The notes below the pieces were generated by a model, which was not told the DNA's origin, did no database searches, and saw only the letters and a list, made by a program, of their open reading frames with translations. Position numbers and translations under genes: made by a program. This document shows, piece after piece, positions 57,629 to 64,000 of a stretch of 64,000 bases of DNA. This DNA is from an uncultured Pelagibacteraceae bacterium (GTDB taxonomy: Bacteria; Pseudomonadota; Alphaproteobacteria; Pelagibacterales; Pelagibacteraceae): contig CACGEW010000005.1 of NCBI GenBank assembly GCA_902572345.1, forward strand, positions 33,784-97,783. Direction: 5' to 3'. Positions within the stretch are counted from its first letter, which is position 1, and every line of letters begins with the position of its first letter.

Positions 57629-57997
57629 TTATTCCCATTCTAGTGCACCCTTTTTCCACTCATAAATAAAACCAATAGTTAAAACTCCTAAAAAAAACAT
57701 CATCGACCAAAAACCTGTTGGGCCTATCCCTCCTAAAGAAATAGCCCAAGGAAAAAGAAATGCAATTTCCAAATCAAATATAATGAATAGTATTGCTACT
57801 AAATAAAATCTAACGTCAAATTCCATTCTAGAATCGTCAAAAGCTTCAAAACCACATTCATAAGCTGATAGTTTTTCAGGATCTGGGTTAGATGGAGATG
57901 CTAAGAAATTTGCAACAATAAATCCAATGCTTAAAAATAAAGCTATAAATAAAAATATTATTATTGATAAATATTCGGATAAAAAATTATAAATCAT
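57629..57997 (-). CDS. nuoA: NADH-quinone oxidoreductase subunit A
   Basis: NuoA is the first gene of the operon and encodes a three-helix membrane subunit (122 residues). The conserved loop is [42 protein letters not shown], including the Cys used as an active/deactive marker in mitochondrial ND3. A 165-bp noncoding region with the likely nuo promoter separates it from tRNA-Asp. The whole nuoA-N order is the conventional one. Confidence 0.96.
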   Translation of the reverse strand: MIYNFLSEYLSIIIFLFIALFLSIGFIVANFLASPSNPDPEKLSAYECGFEAFDDSRMEFDVRFYLVAILFIIFDLEIAFLFPWAISLGGIGPTGFWSMMFFLGVLTIGFIYEWKKGALEWE

Positions 57998-58162
57998 GTT
58001 TTTTTATTAATACCTACCTTAATACCGTGGTTTAAGGATTCTTATATTAACAATGTTTACTTATAGCATTTCTCATTAAAGAGTACAGGACAGAAGGAAG
58101 CATTTTTGTTGATGGATTGATGTTTGTTTTCAACTTTCTAGATGAAAATGATTATCAACTAG
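57998..58162. promoter_or_regulatory. Intergenic region upstream of nuoA
   Basis: This 165-bp stretch is one of the longest noncoding gaps in the window, between the tRNA-Asp 3' end and nuoA, so it probably holds the nuo operon promoter. On the minus strand TTAATATAAG (near 58040) could be a -10, but no clear -35 is seen. A weak GTTGA/TCAAC inverted repeat occurs around 58111-58137. No coding signal is convincing. Confidence 0.35.
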
Positions 58163-58239
58163 TGGCGGGAGTGACGGGACTCGAACCCGCGACCTCCTGC
58201 GTGACAGGCAGGCGCTCTAACCAACTGAGCTACACCCCC
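58163..58239 (-). tRNA. tRNA-Asp (anticodon GTC)
   Basis: The minus strand gives a full cloverleaf. The acceptor GGGGGTG pairs with CACTCCC with one G-T pair, the D-arm contains AGCTCAGTTGGTTAGAGC, the anticodon arm is CCTGC-CTGTCAC-GCAGG with anticodon GTC, and the T-arm has GGTTCGAGTCC. The 3' CCA is encoded. It lies 17 bp downstream of tRNA-Val, probably in the same transcript. Confidence 0.97.
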
Positions 58240-58256
58240 ACAGTTCAAGCATTTAA

Positions 58257-58332
58257 TGGTGGGCGGTAAAGGACTCGAACCTATGACCCTCTCGGTGTAA
58301 ACGAGATGCTCTACCAACTGAGCTAACCGCCC
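58257..58332 (-). tRNA. tRNA-Val (anticodon TAC)
   Basis: On the minus strand, acceptor GGGCGGT pairs with ACCGCCC, the D-arm contains AGCTCAGTTGGTAGAGC, the anticodon arm is CTCGT-TTACACC-GAG-like with anticodon TAC, and the T-arm has AGGTTCGAGTCCT. A 3' CCA is encoded. It is the upstream gene of the Val-Asp tRNA pair. Confidence 0.97.
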
Positions 58333-58348
58333 TATTAAATAAAGTCGA

Positions 58349-58377
58349 GATATACAATAAAAATTTTATAAAGTAAA
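58349..58377 (-). promoter_or_regulatory. Candidate promoter of the tRNA-Val/tRNA-Asp unit
   Basis: On the minus strand TTTACT (58377-58372) and TATATC (58354-58349) are spaced by 17 bp and end 16 bp before the tRNA-Val 5' end. This is a plausible -35/-10 pair for a stable RNA promoter, but AT-rich sequence gives such matches easily. Confidence 0.35.
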
Positions 58378-58431
58378 AAAGTATTTAAATACTAATGCAT
58401 TTTAGTTAAATAGCTGTAATAATAGATATTT

Positions 58432-58941
58432 ATGATTTTAAACTGTAATTCATGTGGAAAAAAATTTGTCGTCCCTGACCAAGCTATTACATCTGAAGGT
58501 AGGCTTGTTCAATGCGGATCTTGCGGCAATAAATGGAAACAGTTTCCTAATGTATCCAAAAAAACCAGCATAAATATAAAACAATCGAAACCCAAAAAAA
58601 TTACAAAAGTCATAAAAAATAAAACAAGGGGAGAAAGAAAACCAAGAGATATTAGTCTATACTCTCCAGAATACTTAGCCAAAAAGCATGGTATTAAACT
58701 AGATGGTAATATTAATGAAACTCATAAAAATAAAAATAAAAATAAAACTAAAGACTCACTTGGTTTTTATAATTTAATAATTGTATTTCTAGTTTTTTTT
58801 ATAGCTCTCTCAAGGGGTTTATATTTTTTTCAAGATTTTATAATACAAAAAATTCCATTTACAGAGTTCTATATTAATTATTTCTTTGAAAGCATGAGAA
58901 ATGTGTTTGAAATTTGGAAAAACCTTATATCTAGTTATTAG
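58432..58941 (+). CDS. MJ0042-type zinc-ribbon membrane protein
   Basis: The N-terminal 40 residues are an MJ0042-family zinc ribbon with ILNCNSCGKKFVVPDQAITSEGRLVQCGSCGNKWKQ (two CxxC pairs). A Lys-rich linker follows, then one membrane helix (about residues 105-125, LIIVFLVFFIALSRGLYFF) and a short C-terminal segment. Alphaproteobacteria carry such proteins widely, often near ftsE/ftsX or other envelope genes; their function is not established. The 3' end overlaps the end of the convergent fusion gene by 11 bp. The length is 169 residues. Confidence 0.85.
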   Translation: MILNCNSCGKKFVVPDQAITSEGRLVQCGSCGNKWKQFPNVSKKTSINIKQSKPKKITKVIKNKTRGERKPRDISLYSPEYLAKKHGIKLDGNINETHKNKNKNKTKDSLGFYNLIIVFLVFFIALSRGLYFFQDFIIQKIPFTEFYINYFFESMRNVFEIWKNLISSY

Positions 58942-61483
58942 TTTCTAAATCTTTAATATTAATAATATCATCTGATAAATGAAGATTATTTTTTTTTATA
59001 TCTTCATAAAAATTCCAAGCAAGAACAAGTAAAACATTGTTTTTATCTTTAATTTGATTTTTATTTTTAATCTGTATTTTTACTCCTGGAATAAATTTGT
59101 TATGTTTTAATTTATTATCTTCAACTATATAATTTATCTCATCAGTTATACCAAAAAAATTTAAAGCTGTAGTTGCTTTCGCAGGTGCTCCGTATCCTAT
59201 TATGTTTTTATTTCTTCCTTTTATTTTTTTTAAATTGTTAAGAACATTAGCTCTAATTTCGTAAACTTTCTCTCCGAATTTTTTATAAGTATTAAAATTT
59301 TTAATACCAAAACTCTCCTCTTCCTTAATCATTTTTTTTACACTAGAATCAATTTTAATTTTTTTATTCTTCGTAATAAATACTCTGATCGATCCTCCAT
59401 GAGTATCAATTTTTTCTGATCTAAATATATTTGCTTCAAATTGTTTGAAAAAATTTATTAAAGAGGTTAATGACCAATAGTTATAGTGTTCATGATAAAT
59501 ATTATCAAAAGTTAAATCTTTTAAAGTATTCATTAAATATTGTACTTCGATAACTATTGTTCCTTTTTTGCTTAAAAGGCTAAGCATACATTCAGCCATC
59601 TCTTTCAATTTGTCAGAGTGAGCAAAAACATTAGATGCTAATATAAGATCTGCATTTTTTTTAATCTTTTTAAGATTCTTTTTTTCTAAAAAACCATTAA
59701 ATGTTTTTATTTTATTTTTATTAGCCATTTTTGCTAAATTTTTAGCAGGTTCTATACCGAGAACTTTTTTAAAACCTAAATTCAAGAAGGGTTTAAGTGC
59801 AACGCCATCATTACTTCCAATATCAATAATATAGGATTTTTTTTTATTCAACTTTAATTCTTTTGCATATTTTTTTGCTGCTTCAATAAAATGATTTCTA
59901 AAAACTTTTGAAGTTGAAGATGTGTAAAGATAATTTGAAAACATTTTCTTAGGATCCACAGCTACAGAAAGTTGACAGTTATGACACTTGTCACAATAAT
60001 TTACCTCTAATGGGTATAGATCACATTTTTCATTTTTTTTATTTAATAAATTGTTTGCTAACGGTTGGTATCCTAAAGAAACAACTCTTTTGAGATTAGC
60101 ATTTCCACAAGATCTGCATTCAAATTTATAGGATTCTAAAAGTAAATTTTTTTCTTTTTCATCAACAAAGACATGACGAATGGTATGTGTAATACCATAA
60201 TTTTCATGATTTCTTTCACCTCTAACAAGATTCAAAAATGTTGTATCTTTTGTAAATACCATTGTATGAGCCACATTAGGTTTAATAATTGATAGTTGTC
60301 CTTCGTTTACAACTTGAGTTATTTTTGGCGCATTAGGATTTATTACATCTTGAAATATTTCAATTATTTGACCTTTAGTAAATAAACATTTTTGTTCTTG
60401 TTGTGGATGATAATGGTTTGCTCTTATTGTACCTTTTTTTGAGTCGATCAAGCCTATTAAGTTAATCGGCTCTGTAAGTTCATGATTACTAATAACCCCT
60501 CTATCATCAACAAACAAATTTTCACCATCCTTCACAAACTCTAGATCTTTAATTAAATCTTGTTTTGACCATTTATAGATCATCTCTTTAATATTTTCAT
60601 CTAAGTTATAAAGAAATTCAAAACCAGTATTGAGTAGTTTTTTATTAGATAACGAAAAACCTAAATTAGGCACTTCATCGTTTGTTTCTTTTAATTCGAT
60701 CTTAGGATTGTGCTTTTTACAAATTTCTGCAACTTCTTTTACAGTAAGAGTTTCTTTAGTTAAATTAAAAATTTCTGAGTTAATCTCACTTTTTTCTTCC
60801 ATAAATTTAAAACATCTGGCTACATCCACTAAAGGAACAAGGCTTTTTATTTGTCTGCCGCCAGCGAAAAGTTTTAATGTGCCATTTTGAGAAGCTATTT
60901 TTGAAAATAAATTTGGCATAATATCAATTCTCATCGTATCAGATGAGTAGCCATAAACTGAACCTAATCTTAAAATAACATAATTTTTTCCAGATCTTTT
61001 TAATTGATCTTCGTTAATTGCTTTAGAGGTAGAGTAAGATAAAACTGGTTTTGTTTGTTCATTCTCTTTTATATCTGTCCTTACTTCGTCAATACCCTCA
61101 TAAACAACATGTGTTGATGGAAAAATAATCTTACATTTGTTGCTTACCGAGTCCAAAATATTCTGCGTCCCTATTTCTCCAACTTCTTTTATTTTTTTAT
61201 CTTGAGAAGATGAAGCTTCGCTTTTAGTTCTGGGAACACTAGTAACACCAGCCAAATGATGCACAATGTCTGCATCACTACAATATTTTTTTATTAAATC
61301 TTTATCCAAAATATCTCCTTGAACAAATTCCATGTTCCAGTTTCTTAATTGATTAACTCTTTCAGATATAAATCTATTGTCGATAACAATAATTTGATGA
61401 TGCCAGCTTACACCAGAGTATAGTTTACATAGCTCAGTGCCTATATATCCAATGCCACCGGTGATAATGATTTTTTTTTTCAT
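58931..61483 (-). CDS. Three-module fusion: NAD-dependent sugar epimerase/dehydratase + cupin + C-methyltransferase
   Basis: Residues 1-310 are an extended SDR: GGIGYIG (Gly9/12/15) binds NAD and Tyr150-x3-Lys154 is catalytic. Residues 320-450 are a cupin-like segment with NHYHP (His357, His359) and His406, similar to sugar isomerases/epimerases of nucleotide-sugar pathways. Residues 455-850 resemble sugar C-methyltransferases of the NovU/TylCIII type: a zinc site from Cys456, Cys459, Cys497, Cys500, the SAM-binding DIGSNDG (554-560), and IYHEHYNYW. The three steps together would make a branched deoxysugar. No frameshift is visible at the joints. It is divergent from the GT17 gene, 46 bp away. 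The product sugar is unknown. Confidence 0.82.
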   Translation of the reverse strand: MKKKIIITGGIGYIGTELCKLYSGVSWHHQIIVIDNRFISERVNQLRNWNMEFVQGDILDKDLIKKYCSDADIVHHLAGVTSVPRTKSEASSSQDKKIKEVGEIGTQNILDSVSNKCKIIFPSTHVVYEGIDEVRTDIKENEQTKPVLSYSTSKAINEDQLKRSGKNYVILRLGSVYGYSSDTMRIDIMPNLFSKIASQNGTLKLFAGGRQIKSLVPLVDVARCFKFMEEKSEINSEIFNLTKETLTVKEVAEICKKHNPKIELKETNDEVPNLGFSLSNKKLLNTGFEFLYNLDENIKEMIYKWSKQDLIKDLEFVKDGENLFVDDRGVISNHELTEPINLIGLIDSKKGTIRANHYHPQQEQKCLFTKGQIIEIFQDVINPNAPKITQVVNEGQLSIIKPNVAHTMVFTKDTTFLNLVRGERNHENYGITHTIRHVFVDEKEKNLLLESYKFECRSCGNANLKRVVSLGYQPLANNLLNKKNEKCDLYPLEVNYCDKCHNCQLSVAVDPKKMFSNYLYTSSTSKVFRNHFIEAAKKYAKELKLNKKKSYIIDIGSNDGVALKPFLNLGFKKVLGIEPAKNLAKMANKNKIKTFNGFLEKKNLKKIKKNADLILASNVFAHSDKLKEMAECMLSLLSKKGTIVIEVQYLMNTLKDLTFDNIYHEHYNYWSLTSLINFFKQFEANIFRSEKIDTHGGSIRVFITKNKKIKIDSSVKKMIKEEESFGIKNFNTYKKFGEKVYEIRANVLNNLKKIKGRNKNIIGYGAPAKATTALNFFGITDEINYIVEDNKLKHNKFIPGVKIQIKNKNQIKDKNNVLLVLAWNFYEDIKKNNLHLSDDIINIKDLETNN

Positions 61484-61529
61484 AAATTTTACTTTTACTT
61501 ATATCATATTTTACTATAACTCAATTATC

Positions 61530-62420
61530 ATGAATATTTATGATTGCTTTATGTATTTTGACGAGGATTTGCTTTTAGATTTGAGGTTAAATATATTAAA
61601 TCCTTACGTAAAAAAATTTGTAATTACTGAAGCTACTTATACGCATAATGGAAATAAAAAAGAATTAAGATTTGATATAAACAAATTTAATAAATTCAAA
61701 GATAAAATTATTTATCTGATTGTAGACAAAGAGCCTGATAATATTTTAGAATTAAAAAAAAATGACTCTGAAGAGAAAAGAGGACAAAAATTAGTTTTAA
61801 ACGGTATGGCGAGGGACTATTTTCAAAGAGAAAACTTAAAAAGAGGTCTCGATAAAGCCAATGATGATGATTTTATTTTAATTAGTGATTTAGATGAAAT
61901 ACCTAATTTAGAAAAATTAAATCTATCAAATGTTAAAAATAACATAATAATCTTTGAACAAAAAATGTTTTACTATAAGTTAAATCTTTTTTACAAAGAT
62001 TTTATATGGCAAGGAACTAAAGGTGCAAAATTTAAAAATTTTTTATCTCCACAGTGGTTAAGAAATATAAAGGGGAAAAAATATTCCAAATTTAGATTAG
62101 ATATTCTTTTTTCAAAAAAAAAATATTCAAATTTATCTTTCGTAAAAGATGGGGGCTGGCATTTTACTTGCCTAAGAACGCCAGAGGAACTTGAAAAAAA
62201 ATTGTTAAATTTTGCTCATCATTTTGAATTTGAAGAGAGTGGTCTTAAATTAGATGACATAAAAAAACTTATTAAAGAAAAAAGAGTTATGTATGATCAT
62301 AATGTAGATCAAAGAGGATATAAATGGTCTGGAAAATCAATCTTAGAAAAGATTGATAGAAGTTTTTTACCTAATTTTATTAATAAAAATTTTGATAAAT
62401 ACAAAGACTGGCTCGATTAA
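61530..62420 (+). CDS. Glycosyltransferase family 17-like (beta-1,4-N-acetylglucosaminyltransferase-like)
   Basis: The protein begins MNIYDCFMYFDEDLLLDLRLNIL and contains RDYFQRENLKRGL, DDFILISDLDEIPNLEKL with a DxD-like metal site, and FYYKLNLFYKDFIWQGTKG, matching GT17 enzymes related to the eukaryotic bisecting GlcNAc transferase. The track start at 61437 would overlap the divergent fusion gene and add 31 hydrophobic residues; the ATG at 61530 gives the usual start (296 residues), so I prefer it. It ends 12 bp from the convergent lon stop. The adjacent sugar-modifying fusion suggests they act in one glycan pathway; acceptor and donor are unknown. Confidence 0.85.
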   Translation: MNIYDCFMYFDEDLLLDLRLNILNPYVKKFVITEATYTHNGNKKELRFDINKFNKFKDKIIYLIVDKEPDNILELKKNDSEEKRGQKLVLNGMARDYFQRENLKRGLDKANDDDFILISDLDEIPNLEKLNLSNVKNNIIIFEQKMFYYKLNLFYKDFIWQGTKGAKFKNFLSPQWLRNIKGKKYSKFRLDILFSKKKYSNLSFVKDGGWHFTCLRTPEELEKKLLNFAHHFEFEESGLKLDDIKKLIKEKRVMYDHNVDQRGYKWSGKSILEKIDRSFLPNFINKNFDKYKDWLD

Positions 62421-62432
62421 AGTTAGAATAAT

Positions 62433-64000
62433 TTAATGAGTACTTAACTTTTCTTTTAACTTTTCCTTTTTAGATATCTGATTTACCTCTACCCACTCTA
62501 CTCTTTTTAATTGTTTTGTTAATGCAACTTTTAAAACTTCATCTACATTTTTAACTGGAATTATTTCTACTGAGTCTAATACAGTTTTAGGTACTTCAAC
62601 TAGATCTTTTTTATTTTCTATTGGAATTAAAACCTTTTTTATTCCCGCTCTATGAGCAGCCAATAATTTTTCTTTCAGTCCGCCTATTGGTAGAACCAAG
62701 CCTCTTAGAGTTATTTCTCCAGTCATCGCAACATCTTTGTTAACTGGTATTTCAGTAATTGCTGATATAATTGATGTTACCATACCTACACCTGCTGAGG
62801 GCCCGTCTTTAGGTGTGGCTCCTTCTGGAACATGGATGTGAAAATCTTTTTTATCAAAAATTGGCGGAATAATTCCATAATCTAAACTTTTTGATCTTAT
62901 GAATGATTTTGCCGCTTTAACTGACTCTTGCATAACGTCACCAAGTTTTCCAGTAATTTGCATTTTACCTTTTCCAGGCATTACAACTGATTCAATTTTT
63001 AAAATTTCTCCGCCTACCTCTGTCCACGCTAACCCTGTAACCACGCCAATACGGTTTTCTTCCTCAATTTCTCCATAGTTGAATTTCTGAACTCCTAACA
63101 AATCTTTTAAATCTTTTTCATTAATTGGATTATTAACCTTTTCATTATTGTCTAATTTTTTTACTAATTTTCTTGCAACTTTAGAAATTTCTCTTTCGAG
63201 GTTTCTAACTCCTGACTCTCGCGTGTAATGTCTAATAATTTTTCTATTAATTTTTTCGTCAATTGCCCATTCATCTTTTTTTAAACCGTTGTTTTTACTT
63301 TGATTAGGTATTAGGTACTTCTGAGAAATATTTACTTTTTCATCTTCTGTGTAGCCTGATAGCCTTATTACCTCCATCCTATCTAATAATGGAGGAAGTA
63401 TATTTAAAGTATTAGCTGTTGTAACAAACATTACATCTGAAAGATCGTAATCAACTTCTAAATAATGATCGTTAAATTCTTTATTTTGTTCTGGATCTAG
63501 TGCTTCCAATAAAGCTGAAGATGGATCGCCTCTGTAATCATTTCCAACTTTATCTATCTCGTCTAATAAAAAAAGTGGATTTTTTGTTCCTGCTTTTTTC
63601 ATCATTTGAATTATTTTACCAGGTAATGACCCAATATAAGTTCTTCTGTGACCTCTGATTTCTGCCTCATCTCTTATACCACCAAGAGAAATTCTAATAA
63701 ATTTTCTGTTAGTCGCTTTAGCAATTGATTTTCCTAAAGAAGTCTTCCCTACACCAGGAGGTCCAACTAAACATAAAATTGGACCTTTCATCTTTTGAAT
63801 TCTTTTTTGAACAGCTAAAAATTCTATAATACGCTCTTTAACTTTTTCTAAACCATAATGGTCTTCGTCTAAAATTTTTTGAGCATTATTTAAATCAGTG
63901 TTAATTTTTGTTTTATTTGACCAAGGAAGTTCAGTCATCCAATCCAAATAATTCCTTACGACTGTAGCTTCTGCCGACATCGGGCTCATAGATTTAAGTT
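62433..64000 (-). CDS. lon: ATP-dependent protease Lon, C-terminal two thirds (runs off window edge)
   Basis: Lon degrades misfolded and regulatory proteins. The track ORF starts at an internal Met (63989), but the frame continues upstream to the window edge ([20 protein letters not shown]), so the N-terminal substrate-recognition domain is outside. Visible are the AAA+ Walker [16 protein letters not shown], Walker [12 protein letters not shown], the sensor region, and the protease domain with catalytic Ser in [10 protein letters not shown] and Lys in [13 protein letters not shown]. The C-terminus is complete. A Lon gene near nuo and clp genes is common in Alphaproteobacteria. Confidence 0.96.
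   Translation of the reverse strand, partial: LKSMSPMSAEATVVRNYLDWMTELPWSNKTKINTDLNNAQKILDEDHYGLEKVKERIIEFLAVQKRIQKMKGPILCLVGPPGVGKTSLGKSIAKATNRKFIRISLGGIRDEAEIRGHRRTYIGSLPGKIIQMMKKAGTKNPLFLLDEIDKVGNDYRGDPSSALLEALDPEQNKEFNDHYLEVDYDLSDVMFVTTANTLNILPPLLDRMEVIRLSGYTEDEKVNISQKYLIPNQSKNNGLKKDEWAIDEKINRKIIRHYTRESGVRNLEREISKVARKLVKKLDNNEKVNNPINEKDLKDLLGVQKFNYGEIEEENRIGVVTGLAWTEVGGEILKIESVVMPGKGKMQITGKLGDVMQESVKAAKSFIRSKSLDYGIIPPIFDKKDFHIHVPEGATPKDGPSAGVGMVTSIISAITEIPVNKDVAMTGEITLRGLVLPIGGLKEKLLAAHRAGIKKVLIPIENKKDLVEVPKTVLDSVEIIPVKNVDEVLKVALTKQLKRVEWVEVNQISKKEKLKEKLSTH

Noticed and set aside
58002-58110. 18-codon minus-strand ORF (MLPSVLYSLMRNAISKHC) between nuoA and tRNA-Asp
   Set aside because: It is very short, has no ribosome-binding site and no recognisable feature.
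58111-58137. GTTGA/TCAAC inverted repeat as a terminator
   Set aside because: The stem is only five bp, the loop is long, and there is no following U-run.
61437-61529. N-terminal extension of the GT17 gene with a hydrophobic stretch (possible signal anchor)
   Set aside because: It overlaps the start of the divergent fusion gene, and the family normally begins at the YDCF motif; the ATG at 61530 is preferred.

Overview
The window looks like a piece of a streamlined marine alphaproteobacterial chromosome of the SAR11 / Candidatus Pelagibacter type. The DNA is very AT-rich, proteins are rich in Lys/Ile/Asn, genes are packed with gaps of 0-60 bp or short overlaps, and the gene order is the classical alphaproteobacterial backbone. 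This assignment rests on gene content, order and base composition; no database search was possible. No phage, IS element, integrase, CRISPR array or rRNA was seen.

Layout. (1) 1-9855: the 5' part of ntrY (minus, cut by the window edge and absent from the ORF track), then ispDF-pgpA-pncC on plus, facing a minus-strand run: a small membrane protein, a COQ10/RatA-like protein, lipA, ftsB, eno, kdsA, pyrG, secG and tpiA. (2) 9919-18109, plus strand: a PpiD/SurA-like periplasmic chaperone, trpE-trpG-trpD-trpC, lexA (behind a perfect GAAC-N7-GAAC SOS box), gltX and a standalone PD-(D/E)XK nuclease with four cysteines. (3) 18122-21544: a small accessory stretch with an exported serine hydrolase, a Glu-Pro repeat membrane protein, an exported MsrB, a 40-residue membrane peptide and an HDAC-family deacetylase. 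(4) 21541-34134, minus strand: the envelope superoperon, transcribed as rpsB-tsf-frr-uppS-cdsA-dxr-bamA-ompH-lpxD-fabZ-lpxA-lpxI-[sugar dehydrogenase]-lpxB. A structured leader lies in front of rpsB. (5) 34254-44115, minus: dnaE, lolD, lolC/E, proS, a DUF1467 protein, rnj, coaX and birA. (6) 44115-57997, minus: a complete 14-gene nuoABCDEFGHIJKLMN operon for respiratory complex I. (7) 58163-58332: tRNA-Asp and tRNA-Val. (8) 58432-64000: a zinc-ribbon membrane protein, an 850-residue three-module sugar-modifying fusion, a GT17-family glycosyltransferase, and the C-terminal two thirds of lon (cut by the window edge).

How the genes work together. Most of the window is envelope biogenesis (isoprenoid precursors, undecaprenyl carrier, phospholipid, Kdo, lipid A, Bam and Lol machinery), central metabolism (enolase, triose-phosphate isomerase, CTP synthase, tryptophan synthesis), translation and complex I. 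Genes that usually sit inside these blocks in other Alphaproteobacteria (pyrH, rseP, pdhABC, gltA, comEC, moaC/moeA) are missing here, and the flanking genes abut directly.

The items most worth a second look are the rpsB leader, whose predicted pseudoknot would cover the ribosome-binding site; the lexA SOS box, which also fixes the lexA start; the epimerase-cupin-methyltransferase fusion next to a GT17 transferase; the four-cysteine nuclease; and a predicted PQQ-type sugar dehydrogenase embedded in the lipid A genes. Several starts given by the ORF track were revised (lexA, nuoF, nuoG, nuoB, the GT17 gene).
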